Below the pieces are notes generated by a model. The model was not told the origin of the DNA. It made no database searches and saw only the letters and a program-made list of their open reading frames with translations. A DNA stretch of 43,530 nucleotides from Lachnospiraceae bacterium (lineage in GTDB: Bacteria; Bacillota; Clostridia; Lachnospirales; Lachnospiraceae): contig JAISGP010000126.1 in the NCBI GenBank assembly GCA_031263035.1, positions 1 through 43,530 on the forward strand, read 5' to 3'. Both the position numbers and the translations under genes were made by a program. Shown here one piece after another: positions 21,588-29,911 of this stretch; position 1 is the stretch's first letter; each line of letters starts with the position of its first letter.

Positions 21588-23224
21588 TGATTATGGAACT
21601 CATATTAAATAAAAAAGAATTAGCTATTAATTTATTACAAAATGCTCGAAATGAGTTGATTAATAAAAGAGCTAGTTCATTTGAATTAAGTATGAATCAG
21701 ATAGAATCATTAGTTATTGATAATCTTGTAGAAAGTAAACTTAAAGACAATCCTGAAAAATATGATGAATCAGCTATTCGTAGTCAAGTTGAAAAACTAT
21801 ATTACACTCAATTACAACCTCATTATGAGAAATTAATGAAAGAAACAAGTAACCCTATTAGTAAGATTACTGTTCAAAACAATTTAAAAGATAAGGTTTT
21901 TGAAGCATCTGACCGTACTATGGAGGCAATAAATGGTAATCGTGATTTCATAAAAAATGCTATGGATAAGACAATTAGCTATGATAGTAGTTTTAAAAAA
22001 CAATTACTAAAAGAATATGAAAAACTAACTGGAGCTAAACCTGTAGCTAGTCGGCAGAACATCTTTAATGAAGCTGGCAAAGCTGTTGGAAGTAAATATG
22101 TAGGTAAAAATGGCGAACCTTTTTATTTTAAACCTGTAACTGGAACTCCTGAATTATCTTATCGTCAGATTGGAAGAATAGCTTATAATAATGAGAGAAA
22201 TGCTATTGAATCTGTTAAAATGGAAAAAGCACGACTTAAAAATGAAGAGCGAATAAGTCAAGGCAGAGACCCATTATATATTGCTAAAGAATGGAACTGG
22301 TCAGGACTTGCAAACACCAGACATTCAGGTATGGACGGTCAAGTAGTAGCATTAGAAGAACCTTTTATTGTTACCAACGAAATAACTGGTGATGTTGATG
22401 AAATGCAACACCCTCAAGATGGTAATGGTTCTGCAGCTAATGAAATTAATTGTGGTTGTGGATATACATTATTGACTAAGTTGATGGTTGAAGACCGTGG
22501 ACTTGATCCCAATGATTACTATGATTATGGTAGTAAAAATAATCTTGAAGAAATAAAAGTAGAAGAAATAAATCCTCCGTTTAGTGGTGCAGGATTTGAA
22601 AAAATGGAAACCCATAATTTCAAAGATGTAACTATTAGGATGTCTCCAGATGCAAAATATACAAATATTAAAGAAATAAAAAGTACATATGATAACTTAC
22701 CAATAGGTGCGAAAAAAAGTGTAAATAATATTTATGTATCAAATAAAACTAAAGGTGGAGGATTAGTTTTTGGTGAAGCAAATATTAGTAATGGAGATAT
22801 AATATTATATAACTCCCATAGGAATTATGATGTTAAAAGGACTTTACATCATGAAATAGGGCATTCATTAGATATTAGGGGATTTGATAACAATGAAGCT
22901 ATTGGTGTGTATAGACTTAAAATTAGCTCTTCTAAGGAATACCATAAAGCTTATCTTACAGATAAAAGATATAATAAAAAGATAGAAAAAGAAACTGGAG
23001 AAAACAGACCATACTTCACATCACCTATCACAAATAAAGATAATCCTGATTATGCTATGGATGAATACAAAAAGTATTATAAAAATAAAAATAATATGAA
23101 AGATGCTAAATATAAAGAAGACTTCGCTGATGGTGTTGCAGGTTATTTAGATAATAAAAAAACATTTGAATCATTTTTCCCTAATAGGGCTAAAATAATT
23201 GAAAGAGCTATGAACGGATGGTAA
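21587..23224 (+). CDS. MuF-type head morphogenesis protein fused to a zinc metallopeptidase domain
   Basis: 545 residues. Residues 1-180 are helical. About 235-305 form the MuF domain (TRHSGMDGQVVALEEPFIV, HPQDGNGSAANEINCGCGYT). The C-terminal third is a zincin: LHHEIGHSLD with H422, E423, H426, and KEDFADGVAGYL as the likely third-ligand region, as in lethal-factor-type peptidases. MuF proteins sit inside the capsid and can carry effector domains delivered with DNA. A peptidase here could act on host or rival proteins, or process capsid proteins. The next gene is small and very acidic, as an immunity partner would be, and the pair ends in a terminator. Start ATG 21587 overlaps the portal stop. 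Confidence 0.75.
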   Translation: MIMELILNKKELAINLLQNARNELINKRASSFELSMNQIESLVIDNLVESKLKDNPEKYDESAIRSQVEKLYYTQLQPHYEKLMKETSNPISKITVQNNLKDKVFEASDRTMEAINGNRDFIKNAMDKTISYDSSFKKQLLKEYEKLTGAKPVASRQNIFNEAGKAVGSKYVGKNGEPFYFKPVTGTPELSYRQIGRIAYNNERNAIESVKMEKARLKNEERISQGRDPLYIAKEWNWSGLANTRHSGMDGQVVALEEPFIVTNEITGDVDEMQHPQDGNGSAANEINCGCGYTLLTKLMVEDRGLDPNDYYDYGSKNNLEEIKVEEINPPFSGAGFEKMETHNFKDVTIRMSPDAKYTNIKEIKSTYDNLPIGAKKSVNNIYVSNKTKGGGLVFGEANISNGDIILYNSHRNYDVKRTLHHEIGHSLDIRGFDNNEAIGVYRLKISSSKEYHKAYLTDKRYNKKIEKETGENRPYFTSPITNKDNPDYAMDEYKKYYKNKNNMKDAKYKEDFADGVAGYLDNKKTFESFFPNRAKIIERAMNGW

Positions 23225-23228
23225 TATT

Positions 23229-23678
23229 ATGGCAATTGGTTTTCCTGATGTAGATGTATATGAAGAAAATATTCCTTTAAAAAATGGGGAAAAAATAATT
23301 AAATATTTAAATAGGAATCATATGGAAGCTTATGATGATGAAGATAATGAAATTCCTTTGGATGAAATTCCCGAAAATAAAAGATATGAAAAAGGCAATA
23401 AAGCTACTGGAGAATTCATGGAAATTTCTGTTTATGATGGTGAAGATAATTTATTGAGTAAGGAAATCAAGAGTAATCCTATAGCTGAAGAAAACAGTAA
23501 AATCATGATAAAAGCAGATTATGGGTTCTTATTTCCAGCAGTGTTTGAAAAGAAAACTCCTGATGAAAAGAAGAAAATTGTAGATGACTTGAAAGAAAAT
23601 GATGGTGTTGTTTTTAAAGAATTTTGTGAAGAGCAACCTGAATTCATAAAAGAATTAGGAATAGAAGAATATATTTAA
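23229..23678 (+). CDS. Acidic protein, possible inhibitor of the MuF metallopeptidase (149 aa)
   Basis: Begins 4 bases after the metallopeptidase gene. Strongly acidic, with Asp/Glu clusters (EAYDDEDNEIPLDEIPENKR, FKEFCEEQPEFIKEL). No enzyme motif. Tight pairing with a toxin-like peptidase and a shared terminator suggest an immunity protein that keeps the peptidase silent in the producing cell. It could equally be an unrelated head accessory protein. Confidence 0.5.
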   Translation: MAIGFPDVDVYEENIPLKNGEKIIKYLNRNHMEAYDDEDNEIPLDEIPENKRYEKGNKATGEFMEISVYDGEDNLLSKEIKSNPIAEENSKIMIKADYGFLFPAVFEKKTPDEKKKIVDDLKENDGVVFKEFCEEQPEFIKELGIEEYI

Positions 23679-23691
23679 TTTTTAAATTTAT

Positions 23692-23850
23692 TTAGTAATA
23701 CTATTTTAAGCCAATGAACTTAATTGTTTGTTGGCTTTTTTAATAAATCATATATTTTTTATACATTTTCTATGTACAAAGTAATACTTTTCTAAGAGTT
23801 CATTTATAAATGAGAACAAAATACACCGTGTTTAGTAATACTTTTTAAGA
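23692..23850 (+). repeat. Three direct repeats around the terminator (TTTAGTAATACT type)
   Basis: TTTAGTAATACTATTTTAAG (23692-23711), AAAGTAATACTTTTCTAAGA (23778-23797) and TTTAGTAATACTTTTTAAGA (23831-23850) are close copies at about 86 and 53 bp spacing. The first overlaps the terminator hairpin. They mark the downstream edge of the metallopeptidase cassette. The remainder of 23679-23988 is AT-rich, with TATA-like DNA around 23890 before the protease gene. Confidence 0.6.
23709..23742 (+). terminator. Terminator after the metallopeptidase cassette
   Basis: AAGCCAA (23709-23715) pairs with TTGGCTT (23732-23738), followed at once by T-rich DNA to 23742. An inner AAC/GTT pairing is possible. 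It separates the head-effector cassette from the protease-capsid operon. Confidence 0.65.
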
Positions 23851-23988
23851 TTTTATACAAACCATACTTTAGCAATAGCTATAATTTAATTTTAATATAT
23901 TAAATTTATTTTTTTTCATAATTTAATGAGATTTACCTTAGCGATAGCTATCATTAAAAAATTAACAATTTTTATGGAGGCTCAACAT

Positions 23989-24885
23989 GTGAATGATAAA
24001 GATATACTGATAGTAGAAGGGCCAGTAATACCATTAGGTGTAACTGATGCCGACGGTAACAGTCCTGATGCTAAACAAATAAAAAGTTTATACACTAATT
24101 TTATAAACCAAGAAACCGACACCATGCACAGTTTTTTAAAAAATAATGGTGTAACAATTATTGGTAATACAATATTAGATGTTGATAAAGTAATTCATGG
24201 CGAAACCATTAAAGCAGGTAGTTGGACTGCAATAACTCGTGTAACTAATCCTGAATTAATTAAAAATATTAAAAATGGTAAATTAACAGGTTATAGTTTA
24301 TCAACTTTACCTGATTTTGCTAAAAATCTTGATTATTGGATAAGTCGTGAAAAAGATGAAGGTAATCGTAAAACCTACGATGACATACAGGATTTTAAAG
24401 AAGCTGAACCTAAATGGATTAGTTTTGTTGATGTTCCTAATCATGGTTTAGGTTTTGATTATTGGAGTCGTGAAGAATTTATAAATAAAAGAAAATATTT
24501 TGAAGAGGAATATATTATGACAGAAAAAAATGAAAATAATGACAATGGAATTTTAGGTCAAATAGCTAGTAAATTATTAGACCATGCACTTATAAATAAA
24601 GCAGAACCTCCTGCTCAGCAACCAGAAGCTAAACCAGAGGAAAATAAAGATTTTGTTACTAAAACAGAATTGAAAACTGAATTAGATAGTTTTAAAACTG
24701 AAATCTTAGATAGTGTTAAAGAATTAATTAAAGAAGAAAAACCATCTGATGAAGAGGAAAAGAAACCCGAAGGAAAAACTCAGGAACCGAAATCTGAAAA
24801 ACCTGAAAATGTTAAAACTCCTAACCCTATGGTTAATAAATCATTCAGAGAACACCGTAGAGAGCAAGGAAAAATAATTTACTAA
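23989..24885 (+). CDS. XkdF-like prohead serine protease fused to scaffold
   Basis: The frame is open from ATG 23926, with further starts at ATG 23974 and GTG 23989. ATGGAGGCTCAACAT makes GTG 23989 the best fit (SD GGAGG, spacing 8), giving 298 residues. The protease domain holds H47 in DTMHSF, GSWTAITRV and S103 in LTGYSLSTLP, the XkdF-type pattern. The C-terminal third is a charged helical scaffold (ELKTELDSFKTEILDSVKEL, then KPSDEEEKKPEGK). Inside the gene GAAGAGGAATATATT precedes an in-frame ATG at 24517 (residue 177), so free scaffold may also be made. It acts in procapsid assembly just before the capsid gene. Confidence 0.75.
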   Translation: MNDKDILIVEGPVIPLGVTDADGNSPDAKQIKSLYTNFINQETDTMHSFLKNNGVTIIGNTILDVDKVIHGETIKAGSWTAITRVTNPELIKNIKNGKLTGYSLSTLPDFAKNLDYWISREKDEGNRKTYDDIQDFKEAEPKWISFVDVPNHGLGFDYWSREEFINKRKYFEEEYIMTEKNENNDNGILGQIASKLLDHALINKAEPPAQQPEAKPEENKDFVTKTELKTELDSFKTEILDSVKELIKEEKPSDEEEKKPEGKTQEPKSEKPENVKTPNPMVNKSFREHRREQGKIIY

Positions 24886-24914
24886 AAAAACAGATATGAA
24901 GGAGATAATTAAAA

Positions 24915-26000
24915 ATGTTAGTTACAAGAAAAGATATAGGAAATAATAAAAACTTTGTACTTAAATGGAATGATAACCCACAACCAGGAGGGGCTGAAAA
25001 TCCAGTATGGGGTAAAGTACAAACAGCAGATAACTTTATAATCGAAGCAACTAAAGCAACTACTTTCATGGATGCATCACAAGTTATCGATATGATAGAA
25101 GATCAAATGGAATTAAAATATTTCGGTCTTAAAATGGATTTACAATATCAAAGAGCTGCTGAGTTTGCAGGTACTGTAACACCTGAAAAACCTGAGAGTT
25201 CTAGTATTTCTGCTCAAGATGAAGCTAGATTGAAATTTGATAACAAGGTTTTAAAAGCACAGCCATTCATTGGTTATGTAGATACTCCTAAAAATTTCAT
25301 TGAAGAAAATATTGAAAAAGAAGGTTTCTTAAATACTATGGAATCTAAATTAGGTGCTAATGCAGGTGTTAGTTTAGAATCTATTGGTGTTTATGGTACA
25401 GAAGGAGCTATAACTAATGCCGAATTAACTAAGAAAGCTACTGGTTATGGTGCTTTCGATGGTTTCTTAAAACAATTAACTGATGTCCAAAACGACGATA
25501 GTGATAATGTAGGTGTTAGTGAACATGTAATTGACCCTAACGGTGCAGATGTTATTAAAACCTTGAAAATAGGTATTCTCCAATACTTAAGACAAGGTGG
25601 TAATAAAGCAGATGCAGTAATAGCTTGTTCCCCTACTATTGAGTTTGTAGCTCGTAATGAAATCAGTAACCGTCAAACAGCTCTTGGTGATGCTATGGTT
25701 ACTAGTGATGATCGTGTAGTTATTGCAGGTTTCCCTTTAGAAAGTCATAATGTTTTTGCTGAAGCAAGAAATGGTTGGGATGAGCATATACTCATAGGTA
25801 ATGTTAATAATAATGCTTATGGTATTCGCAGAGAAGTAACTGCTGAACAAGAATATTCAGCTAAAAAACAAGAGTACACTAGTGTTGTTACCTGTAAAGG
25901 TGATGTTAAACTCTATGAAGACCGTGATACTTTAGCTATGAAAGTTGAAGCATTAGACATGGGGGCTTTGGTATCCCCCACAGAATCAGAATCAGAATAA
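24915..26000 (+). CDS. Major capsid protein (HK97 fold)
   Basis: 361 residues following the protease-scaffold gene, with GAAGGAGATAATTAAAA as SD. HK97-type features: an N-terminal arm with helix (FMDASQVIDMIEDQMELKYF), a domain with VIACSPTIEFVARNEIS and VIAGFPLESHNVFAEARNG, then HILIGNVNNNAYGIRRE and the closing strands. It forms the capsid lattice. The last codons lie in a C/G-rich hairpin (25960-25980) and the +1 frame stays open into an Ig-like domain, so a longer form may be produced by frameshifting. Confidence 0.88.
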   Translation: MLVTRKDIGNNKNFVLKWNDNPQPGGAENPVWGKVQTADNFIIEATKATTFMDASQVIDMIEDQMELKYFGLKMDLQYQRAAEFAGTVTPEKPESSSISAQDEARLKFDNKVLKAQPFIGYVDTPKNFIEENIEKEGFLNTMESKLGANAGVSLESIGVYGTEGAITNAELTKKATGYGAFDGFLKQLTDVQNDDSDNVGVSEHVIDPNGADVIKTLKIGILQYLRQGGNKADAVIACSPTIEFVARNEISNRQTALGDAMVTSDDRVVIAGFPLESHNVFAEARNGWDEHILIGNVNNNAYGIRREVTAEQEYSAKKQEYTSVVTCKGDVKLYEDRDTLAMKVEALDMGALVSPTESESE

Positions 26001-26247
26001 TCTAACTCATGATGTTCCAGTAACAGCAAAAGATGCTGACAATAATCCAATAAGTGGTTTGGAAGTCTTGTTAGATGATGGAACTAACGAGTATTCAACA
26101 GTTACAGATAGTAACGGAGAATCATTAATCAATGATGTTATTTTTGGAACTTATAATGTAAACCTTGAAGGTCATACTGATTATACTCCAAAATCTAAAA
26201 CTGTGAATAATGCTAGTTTCAGAGTAGATTTAACAGTACTGGACTGA
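25957..26247 (+). CDS. Ig-like C-terminal extension of the capsid protein in the +1 frame
   Basis: In the +1 frame relative to the MCP the reading is open from 25957 to TGA 26245-26247. It encodes DVPVTAKDADNNPISGLEVL, then DSNGESLINDVIFGTYNV and YTPKSKTVNNASFRVDLTVL, a carboxypeptidase-regulatory or Ig-like domain. It resembles the C-terminal domain of the tail tube protein (NLPVHVVNQSGENIDGAVV). No ATG, GTG or TTG occurs in this frame before TTG 26059, which is mid-domain and has no SD. The overlap contains TCC-CCC-ACA at the MCP 3' end. A +1 slip there would fuse the domain to some capsid subunits as surface decoration. Confidence 0.65.
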   Translation, partial: TWGLWYPPQNQNQNNLTHDVPVTAKDADNNPISGLEVLLDDGTNEYSTVTDSNGESLINDVIFGTYNVNLEGHTDYTPKSKTVNNASFRVDLTVLD

Positions 26248-26253
26248 TTAATA

Positions 26254-26706
26254 ATGTCAGATATAGATATAAATATAGAGGACTACGGATTCACTACTGA
26301 TGATGTAGACCTCATTATTTTCAGCATTAATACTAATCATAGGAATTTTAAATTTGAAAAAGAAGATGATTATAAAACTCGCTCTGAAGATTATCTAGAA
26401 ACTAGTATTCAATGGTTAATCGATGATGATGAATTAGATATAAATAAAGATACTGATTTTAATAAGTCTTTGAAGTATATAGCTAGACAAATAGCTATTA
26501 ACATGTTTTTAATGTTAGATGTTAATCAACTTGATACTATTAAGCATACAGAAAATTCTTCAACTATTCCTTCTAATAAAGCAGAAATCATAACTCCAGC
26601 TATACAGGTTCTTTTAGAACCTTATTATAAGAAAAATAAAAATTTGAATGATTCTGACAAGAATATAAATATTGTTGGTAGAACGGAGCGAGATTATGGC
26701 TTCTAA
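26254..26706 (+). CDS. Head-tail connector protein (putative)
   Basis: 150 residues, mostly helical: TRSEDYLETSIQWLIDDDEL and NKSLKYIARQIAINMFLML, the layout of gp6-like connector proteins that bind the portal. Assigned by size and position right after the capsid gene. No SD is obvious at ATG 26254. It overlaps the next gene by 11 bases. Confidence 0.55.
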   Translation: MSDIDINIEDYGFTTDDVDLIIFSINTNHRNFKFEKEDDYKTRSEDYLETSIQWLIDDDELDINKDTDFNKSLKYIARQIAINMFLMLDVNQLDTIKHTENSSTIPSNKAEIITPAIQVLLEPYYKKNKNLNDSDKNINIVGRTERDYGF

Positions 26707-27091
26707 TTGGAGTGGGGTTGATGAAAACCTTGTAGCTAATTTTGTTGATGAATTAGGAGCTCAATTAGTTGAATTTGCTAAAGACTTGCAAGTGAAATTA
26801 AGTAAATATCCACGAGGTCGATTGAGTGAACAATGGGGTTTCAGTGGAGGAATAACTGGTTTAAACCTGTACAACAATGCAGAATATGCTACTGAATGGC
26901 TATATGGAAGACCTGCAATTAGTAAATATGGAACTGATGAATGGTTACATTGGGTAGATCCAAAAACTGGAGCAGATATTTTCAGCAAATATTCAAGTGC
27001 TACATTAGGATATGCTGAATTCATACCACAATTAGACCATTGGATAGGTGCAAATGCTCCAAACATATTGGAAAGATTAATAGGAGATTAA
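26696..27091 (+). CDS. Head closure or neck protein (putative, 131 aa)
   Basis: GAACGGAGCGAGATT precedes ATG 26696; the frame is open from 26672. The sequence includes FVDELGAQLVEFAKDLQVKL and SKYPRGRLSEQWGFSGGITG, with Trp-rich WLHWVDPKTGADIF. Position between connector and tail-terminator genes suggests an HK97 gp10-type neck component. No specific family motif is certain. Confidence 0.45.
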   Translation: MASNWSGVDENLVANFVDELGAQLVEFAKDLQVKLSKYPRGRLSEQWGFSGGITGLNLYNNAEYATEWLYGRPAISKYGTDEWLHWVDPKTGADIFSKYSSATLGYAEFIPQLDHWIGANAPNILERLIGD

Positions 27092-27095
27092 ATTT

Positions 27096-27569
27096 ATGAG
27101 TTTAGCTTTATTAGATGCACAAATAAAAGACGAAGTAATGAATATATTAACTCCTCTTTGTGAAAACGATGATGATAGTAACATTGTAGTTGGCCCTAAA
27201 ACCAATTCAGGTAATCTCAAATTCAATAAAACATTTAGAGTAATATATGAAGAAATTGAAACTCCAGTAACATCTGGCGAGAATAAAGCTCGTACTTTTG
27301 GAGGTAAATATAATTTAAACATTCCTATTAGAATAACCATTATGATTAATAGTAAACAGATTGAAGAAGCTGGTATGAAAAGCATACAACTTATTAGTGA
27401 AGTCCTTGATGATATTTTTTTAAATAAAAGGTTTAGAAAAATAAAAGGAGTTAGTGATATTCTCTTAGATAATATTATAACAGATGCTTCTTTAGATTTA
27501 AACGACCCTACTTCTATTGGAAGCGGGATTAAATTAACAATTAAAGCAATGTTGAATCATTGCAGATAA
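27096..27569 (+). CDS. Tail terminator/completion protein (putative, 157 aa)
   Basis: Follows the neck gene by 4 bases and precedes the tail tube. Helix MSLALLDAQIKDEVMNILTP, strands FNKTFRVIYEEIE and NLNIPIRITIMINSKQ, helix KSIQLISEVLDDIFLN and a final strand GIKLTIKAML: the alpha/beta order of tail terminator proteins that cap the tube. Assigned by position and secondary-structure pattern. Confidence 0.5.
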   Translation: MSLALLDAQIKDEVMNILTPLCENDDDSNIVVGPKTNSGNLKFNKTFRVIYEEIETPVTSGENKARTFGGKYNLNIPIRITIMINSKQIEEAGMKSIQLISEVLDDIFLNKRFRKIKGVSDILLDNIITDASLDLNDPTSIGSGIKLTIKAMLNHCR

Positions 27570-27590
27570 AAAAAATATGGAGAATAATAA

Positions 27591-29156
27591 ATGTCAAATA
27601 TAGAATTAGAAGATCAAAAGTACGCTTACCTTGTCAAAGGTAAGTTTAAACCTTATGGTGATGTTGAACAAGTAGAAGATGGTGATTTAACAGGACTTGT
27701 TCCTTATGAAGATTACCTCATAACTGATTTCAGCGAAGGTAATATTCCATTACCTGAAGACACTATAGTTAAATCAGATACTAGCTATTGTGGTAATAAC
27801 TACACTACTCGTGGAAAATATATTTTAAAACCTGAACAGAATTTATACACTAACCTTAGAGGTATAAGGTTCTTAGTAAGTAGTTTCCTTAAAGGTAGAG
27901 AAACAATAGCTGATGGTGTTGAGGCATATTATGCTACTGCATCAAAACTGATTGATTTCTTTGACCTTTATGTTGGAACATATACTAATCGTGGAATGAT
28001 AGCTAAAGGTTTACAAATCAATGATTTTAACTTAGAAATAAGTTTAGAGGGACAAATAATACCAAAATTAAGTTGTTATGCAAAACAAGATGAAATAACA
28101 TTACTTAAAGATGAAACTGATTTACAGTTCCTCGATGAACCACTCGCTTATTATGACCTTAAAGATGTTGAGTTTAGACCACATTTAGCAGTAGGTCAAG
28201 GGCTCAATGAAAACTGGGAAAGTTTAGCTTGTGCTGTTAAAACAAGTAACCTTAATTATAGTAATGGTGTTGAAGAAGACCCAGCATATAAGGTTTGTGA
28301 CCCTATATTCAGTAGTGGTTATAAAGCAGGAAATGATAAAGAAATAAGTTCTGAATGTAGTGTTGATCAAGAAGACAGTAAATGGAGGGAATATTTCTAT
28401 GGTGGTAGAGGACTTGTAACTTTTTATAAAATAAATCAATATGATTTAAGATACACTTTACAAACACCTGATGGGCGTAAATTACAAATAGTTTATGTTA
28501 ATTGTACTATGGGTGTTAGTACTGGTGATAATAAAGCTGATGCAGAAGAAACATTAACATTCTCACCGTCTAAAGGATTATTACAATTAGATGAAACTGG
28601 TGTTAAAAAAGCAAGTACTAAATTCGCTATGATATTTGATGATACAGGACTAACTGAAGGTGCAGGAGAAGGAGTAATATCCTACACTAATAATACTTCT
28701 GAATCCGAGGTATTAGCTATTAAAAGAGTAAGGTCTAATGGTGATTTGATGACAGCTGTTTTAATGACAGTTAAACCAGGAGCAACATATACTGTACCTG
28801 TAGGTCTTGAATATGGTGATTATAAAGCTTATGTTGAAGGTGAAGAAATAGAAGAATTCACACTAGATAGTGAAACTTATACTATCGATGGTGGTGAACC
28901 ATCACCCATAGGTGTTAATTTACCAGTTCATGTAGTTAACCAATCAGGTGAAAATATCGATGGAGCTGTTGTAACAATTGATAATACAGACATTACTTGT
29001 ACGACTGGTTCAGCAGGAGGCTGTACTCTTAACAATGTAGCTATTGGTGAAATTACCTATACAGCCGAAAAAGAAAACTATGCAATCAAAACTGGTTACT
29101 TTACTGTAACTGGTGATGATAACGAAATATTAAACATAGAATTAGAAGAAGAATAA
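27591..29156 (+). CDS. Major tail tube protein with C-terminal Ig-like domain
   Basis: 521 residues, start ATG 27591 after TATGGAGAATAATAA. The first 340 residues are beta-rich and precede the chaperone and tape-measure genes, the position of the tube protein. From about 345 on there are extra beta domains. The last 80 residues (NLPVHVVNQSGENIDGAVVT, GGCTLNNVAIGEITYTAEKE) form a carboxypeptidase-regulatory-like domain. This domain matches the +1-frame extension of the capsid protein. Such domains decorate the tube and may bind cell-surface polymers. A hairpin with T-run at the stop ends this strongly expressed gene. Confidence 0.75.
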   Translation: MSNIELEDQKYAYLVKGKFKPYGDVEQVEDGDLTGLVPYEDYLITDFSEGNIPLPEDTIVKSDTSYCGNNYTTRGKYILKPEQNLYTNLRGIRFLVSSFLKGRETIADGVEAYYATASKLIDFFDLYVGTYTNRGMIAKGLQINDFNLEISLEGQIIPKLSCYAKQDEITLLKDETDLQFLDEPLAYYDLKDVEFRPHLAVGQGLNENWESLACAVKTSNLNYSNGVEEDPAYKVCDPIFSSGYKAGNDKEISSECSVDQEDSKWREYFYGGRGLVTFYKINQYDLRYTLQTPDGRKLQIVYVNCTMGVSTGDNKADAEETLTFSPSKGLLQLDETGVKKASTKFAMIFDDTGLTEGAGEGVISYTNNTSESEVLAIKRVRSNGDLMTAVLMTVKPGATYTVPVGLEYGDYKAYVEGEEIEEFTLDSETYTIDGGEPSPIGVNLPVHVVNQSGENIDGAVVTIDNTDITCTTGSAGGCTLNNVAIGEITYTAEKENYAIKTGYFTVTGDDNEILNIELEEE

Positions 29157-29173
29157 CTCTTCTTCATTTTTTT
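29145..29173 (+). terminator. Hairpin with T-run after the tail tube gene
   Basis: GAAGAAGA (29145-29152) and TCTTCTTC (29158-29165) form a perfect 8-bp stem with loop ATAAC, followed by A and seven T (29167-29173). It overlaps the tail tube stop codon. It may lower expression of the downstream chaperone genes relative to the tube. Confidence 0.65.
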
Positions 29174-29196
29174 ATTATTTTACAGGAATAGATACA

Positions 29197-29697
29197 ATGG
29201 TATTACAATTAAAAGACATTATTTCAGGAATTGATGAAACAAAAATCGTGGAAATCGAATCATTAAAAAAATATGGTAAAGAAGATACTGAAATTAAAAT
29301 AAGAAAATTATCAGTTACTGAATTATCTGAAATAGGAAGTATGAAAGCAGGGATGGATTTTGAAGTTCCTATGGATGTAATGGATAAAATGTTAACAGGA
29401 AATGTTAACAAAGAACAAGCTAAAAAAGAATTAGTTAAAAACTTGAAAAAAGAAAAAATCAAATTTAGTTCAAAAGAACAAGCAAAAGCATTACTCAAAT
29501 CTAAATTACAAACAATAGCTTATGGATTAGATACAGAAAGAAAAGGAAACATAAGTATCAAAGAAGTAGATAGACAAATGCCAGATGAAGAAGTAATGGA
29601 TGAACTTTATACCAAAATCATATTATTCACTAATGGTGGTGTAGAAGAAGACATTGAAAAAGCAGTAGATGACTTTCCTGAAAAACAGGAAGAATGA
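29197..29697 (+). CDS. Tail assembly chaperone, short form (gpG-like)
   Basis: 166 residues, helical and charged, between tube and tape measure, as lambda G. SITEs such as SVTELSEIGSMKAGMDFEVP and a KLQTIAYGLDTER segment. The ATG 29197 has AGGAATAGATACA upstream. The end overlaps the 29669-29908 frame, as in G/GT pairs, which implies a translational shift near TTT-CCT-GAA (29674-29682). Chaperones of this kind bind the tape measure during tail assembly and are not in the virion. Confidence 0.7.
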   Translation: MVLQLKDIISGIDETKIVEIESLKKYGKEDTEIKIRKLSVTELSEIGSMKAGMDFEVPMDVMDKMLTGNVNKEQAKKELVKNLKKEKIKFSSKEQAKALLKSKLQTIAYGLDTERKGNISIKEVDRQMPDEEVMDELYTKIILFTNGGVEEDIEKAVDDFPEKQEE

Positions 29698-29908
29698 AGC
29701 TATCACAGCATTAATGTTTCACTGCAATGAAGACTTGAAAATAAAAATAGTTGAAAAACAATCTGATATGACACCAATACAATATGCTTTCTTTATGAAA
29801 GGTTATCCAATCTATCAAGAAGAAATTAAAAAACAGATGGAGGATGAAAAAGAAGGAAAAAGAGTTAGTAAAGGTTTAAGTAATAAAGCAAAAGGAATAG
29901 GAAGATAA
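29669..29908 (+). CDS. Tail assembly chaperone T part, probably made by frameshift
   Basis: 79 codons in the +1 (or -2) frame relative to the upstream chaperone, overlapping it by 29 bases. An ATG starts the frame at 29669 but no SD precedes it. The product (ITALMFHCNEDLKIKIVEKQ, MTPIQYAFFMKGYPIYQEEI) resembles T-type domains. TTT followed by C at 29674-29677 lets tRNA-Phe slip from UUU to UUC, giving a +1 shift; a -2 slip on GAAAAAC is the alternative. The fusion would be a GT-like protein. Confidence 0.6.
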   Translation: MTFLKNRKNEAITALMFHCNEDLKIKIVEKQSDMTPIQYAFFMKGYPIYQEEIKKQMEDEKEGKRVSKGLSNKAKGIGR

Positions 29909-29911
29909 AAA

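Noticed and set aside
3590..23950. Recurring palindrome ATAGCTAT in gene-free stretches (for example 3594, 3801, 3861, 17425, 18091, 23940) as a regulator site
   Set aside because: The same 8-mer is common inside genes as Ile-Ala or Ala-Ile codons in this AT-rich DNA, so enrichment cannot be claimed without counting.
26059..26247. Separate gene starting at TTG 26059
   Set aside because: The start lies in the middle of an Ig-like domain whose first strands are encoded upstream in the same frame, and there is no SD; the frameshift extension explains it better.
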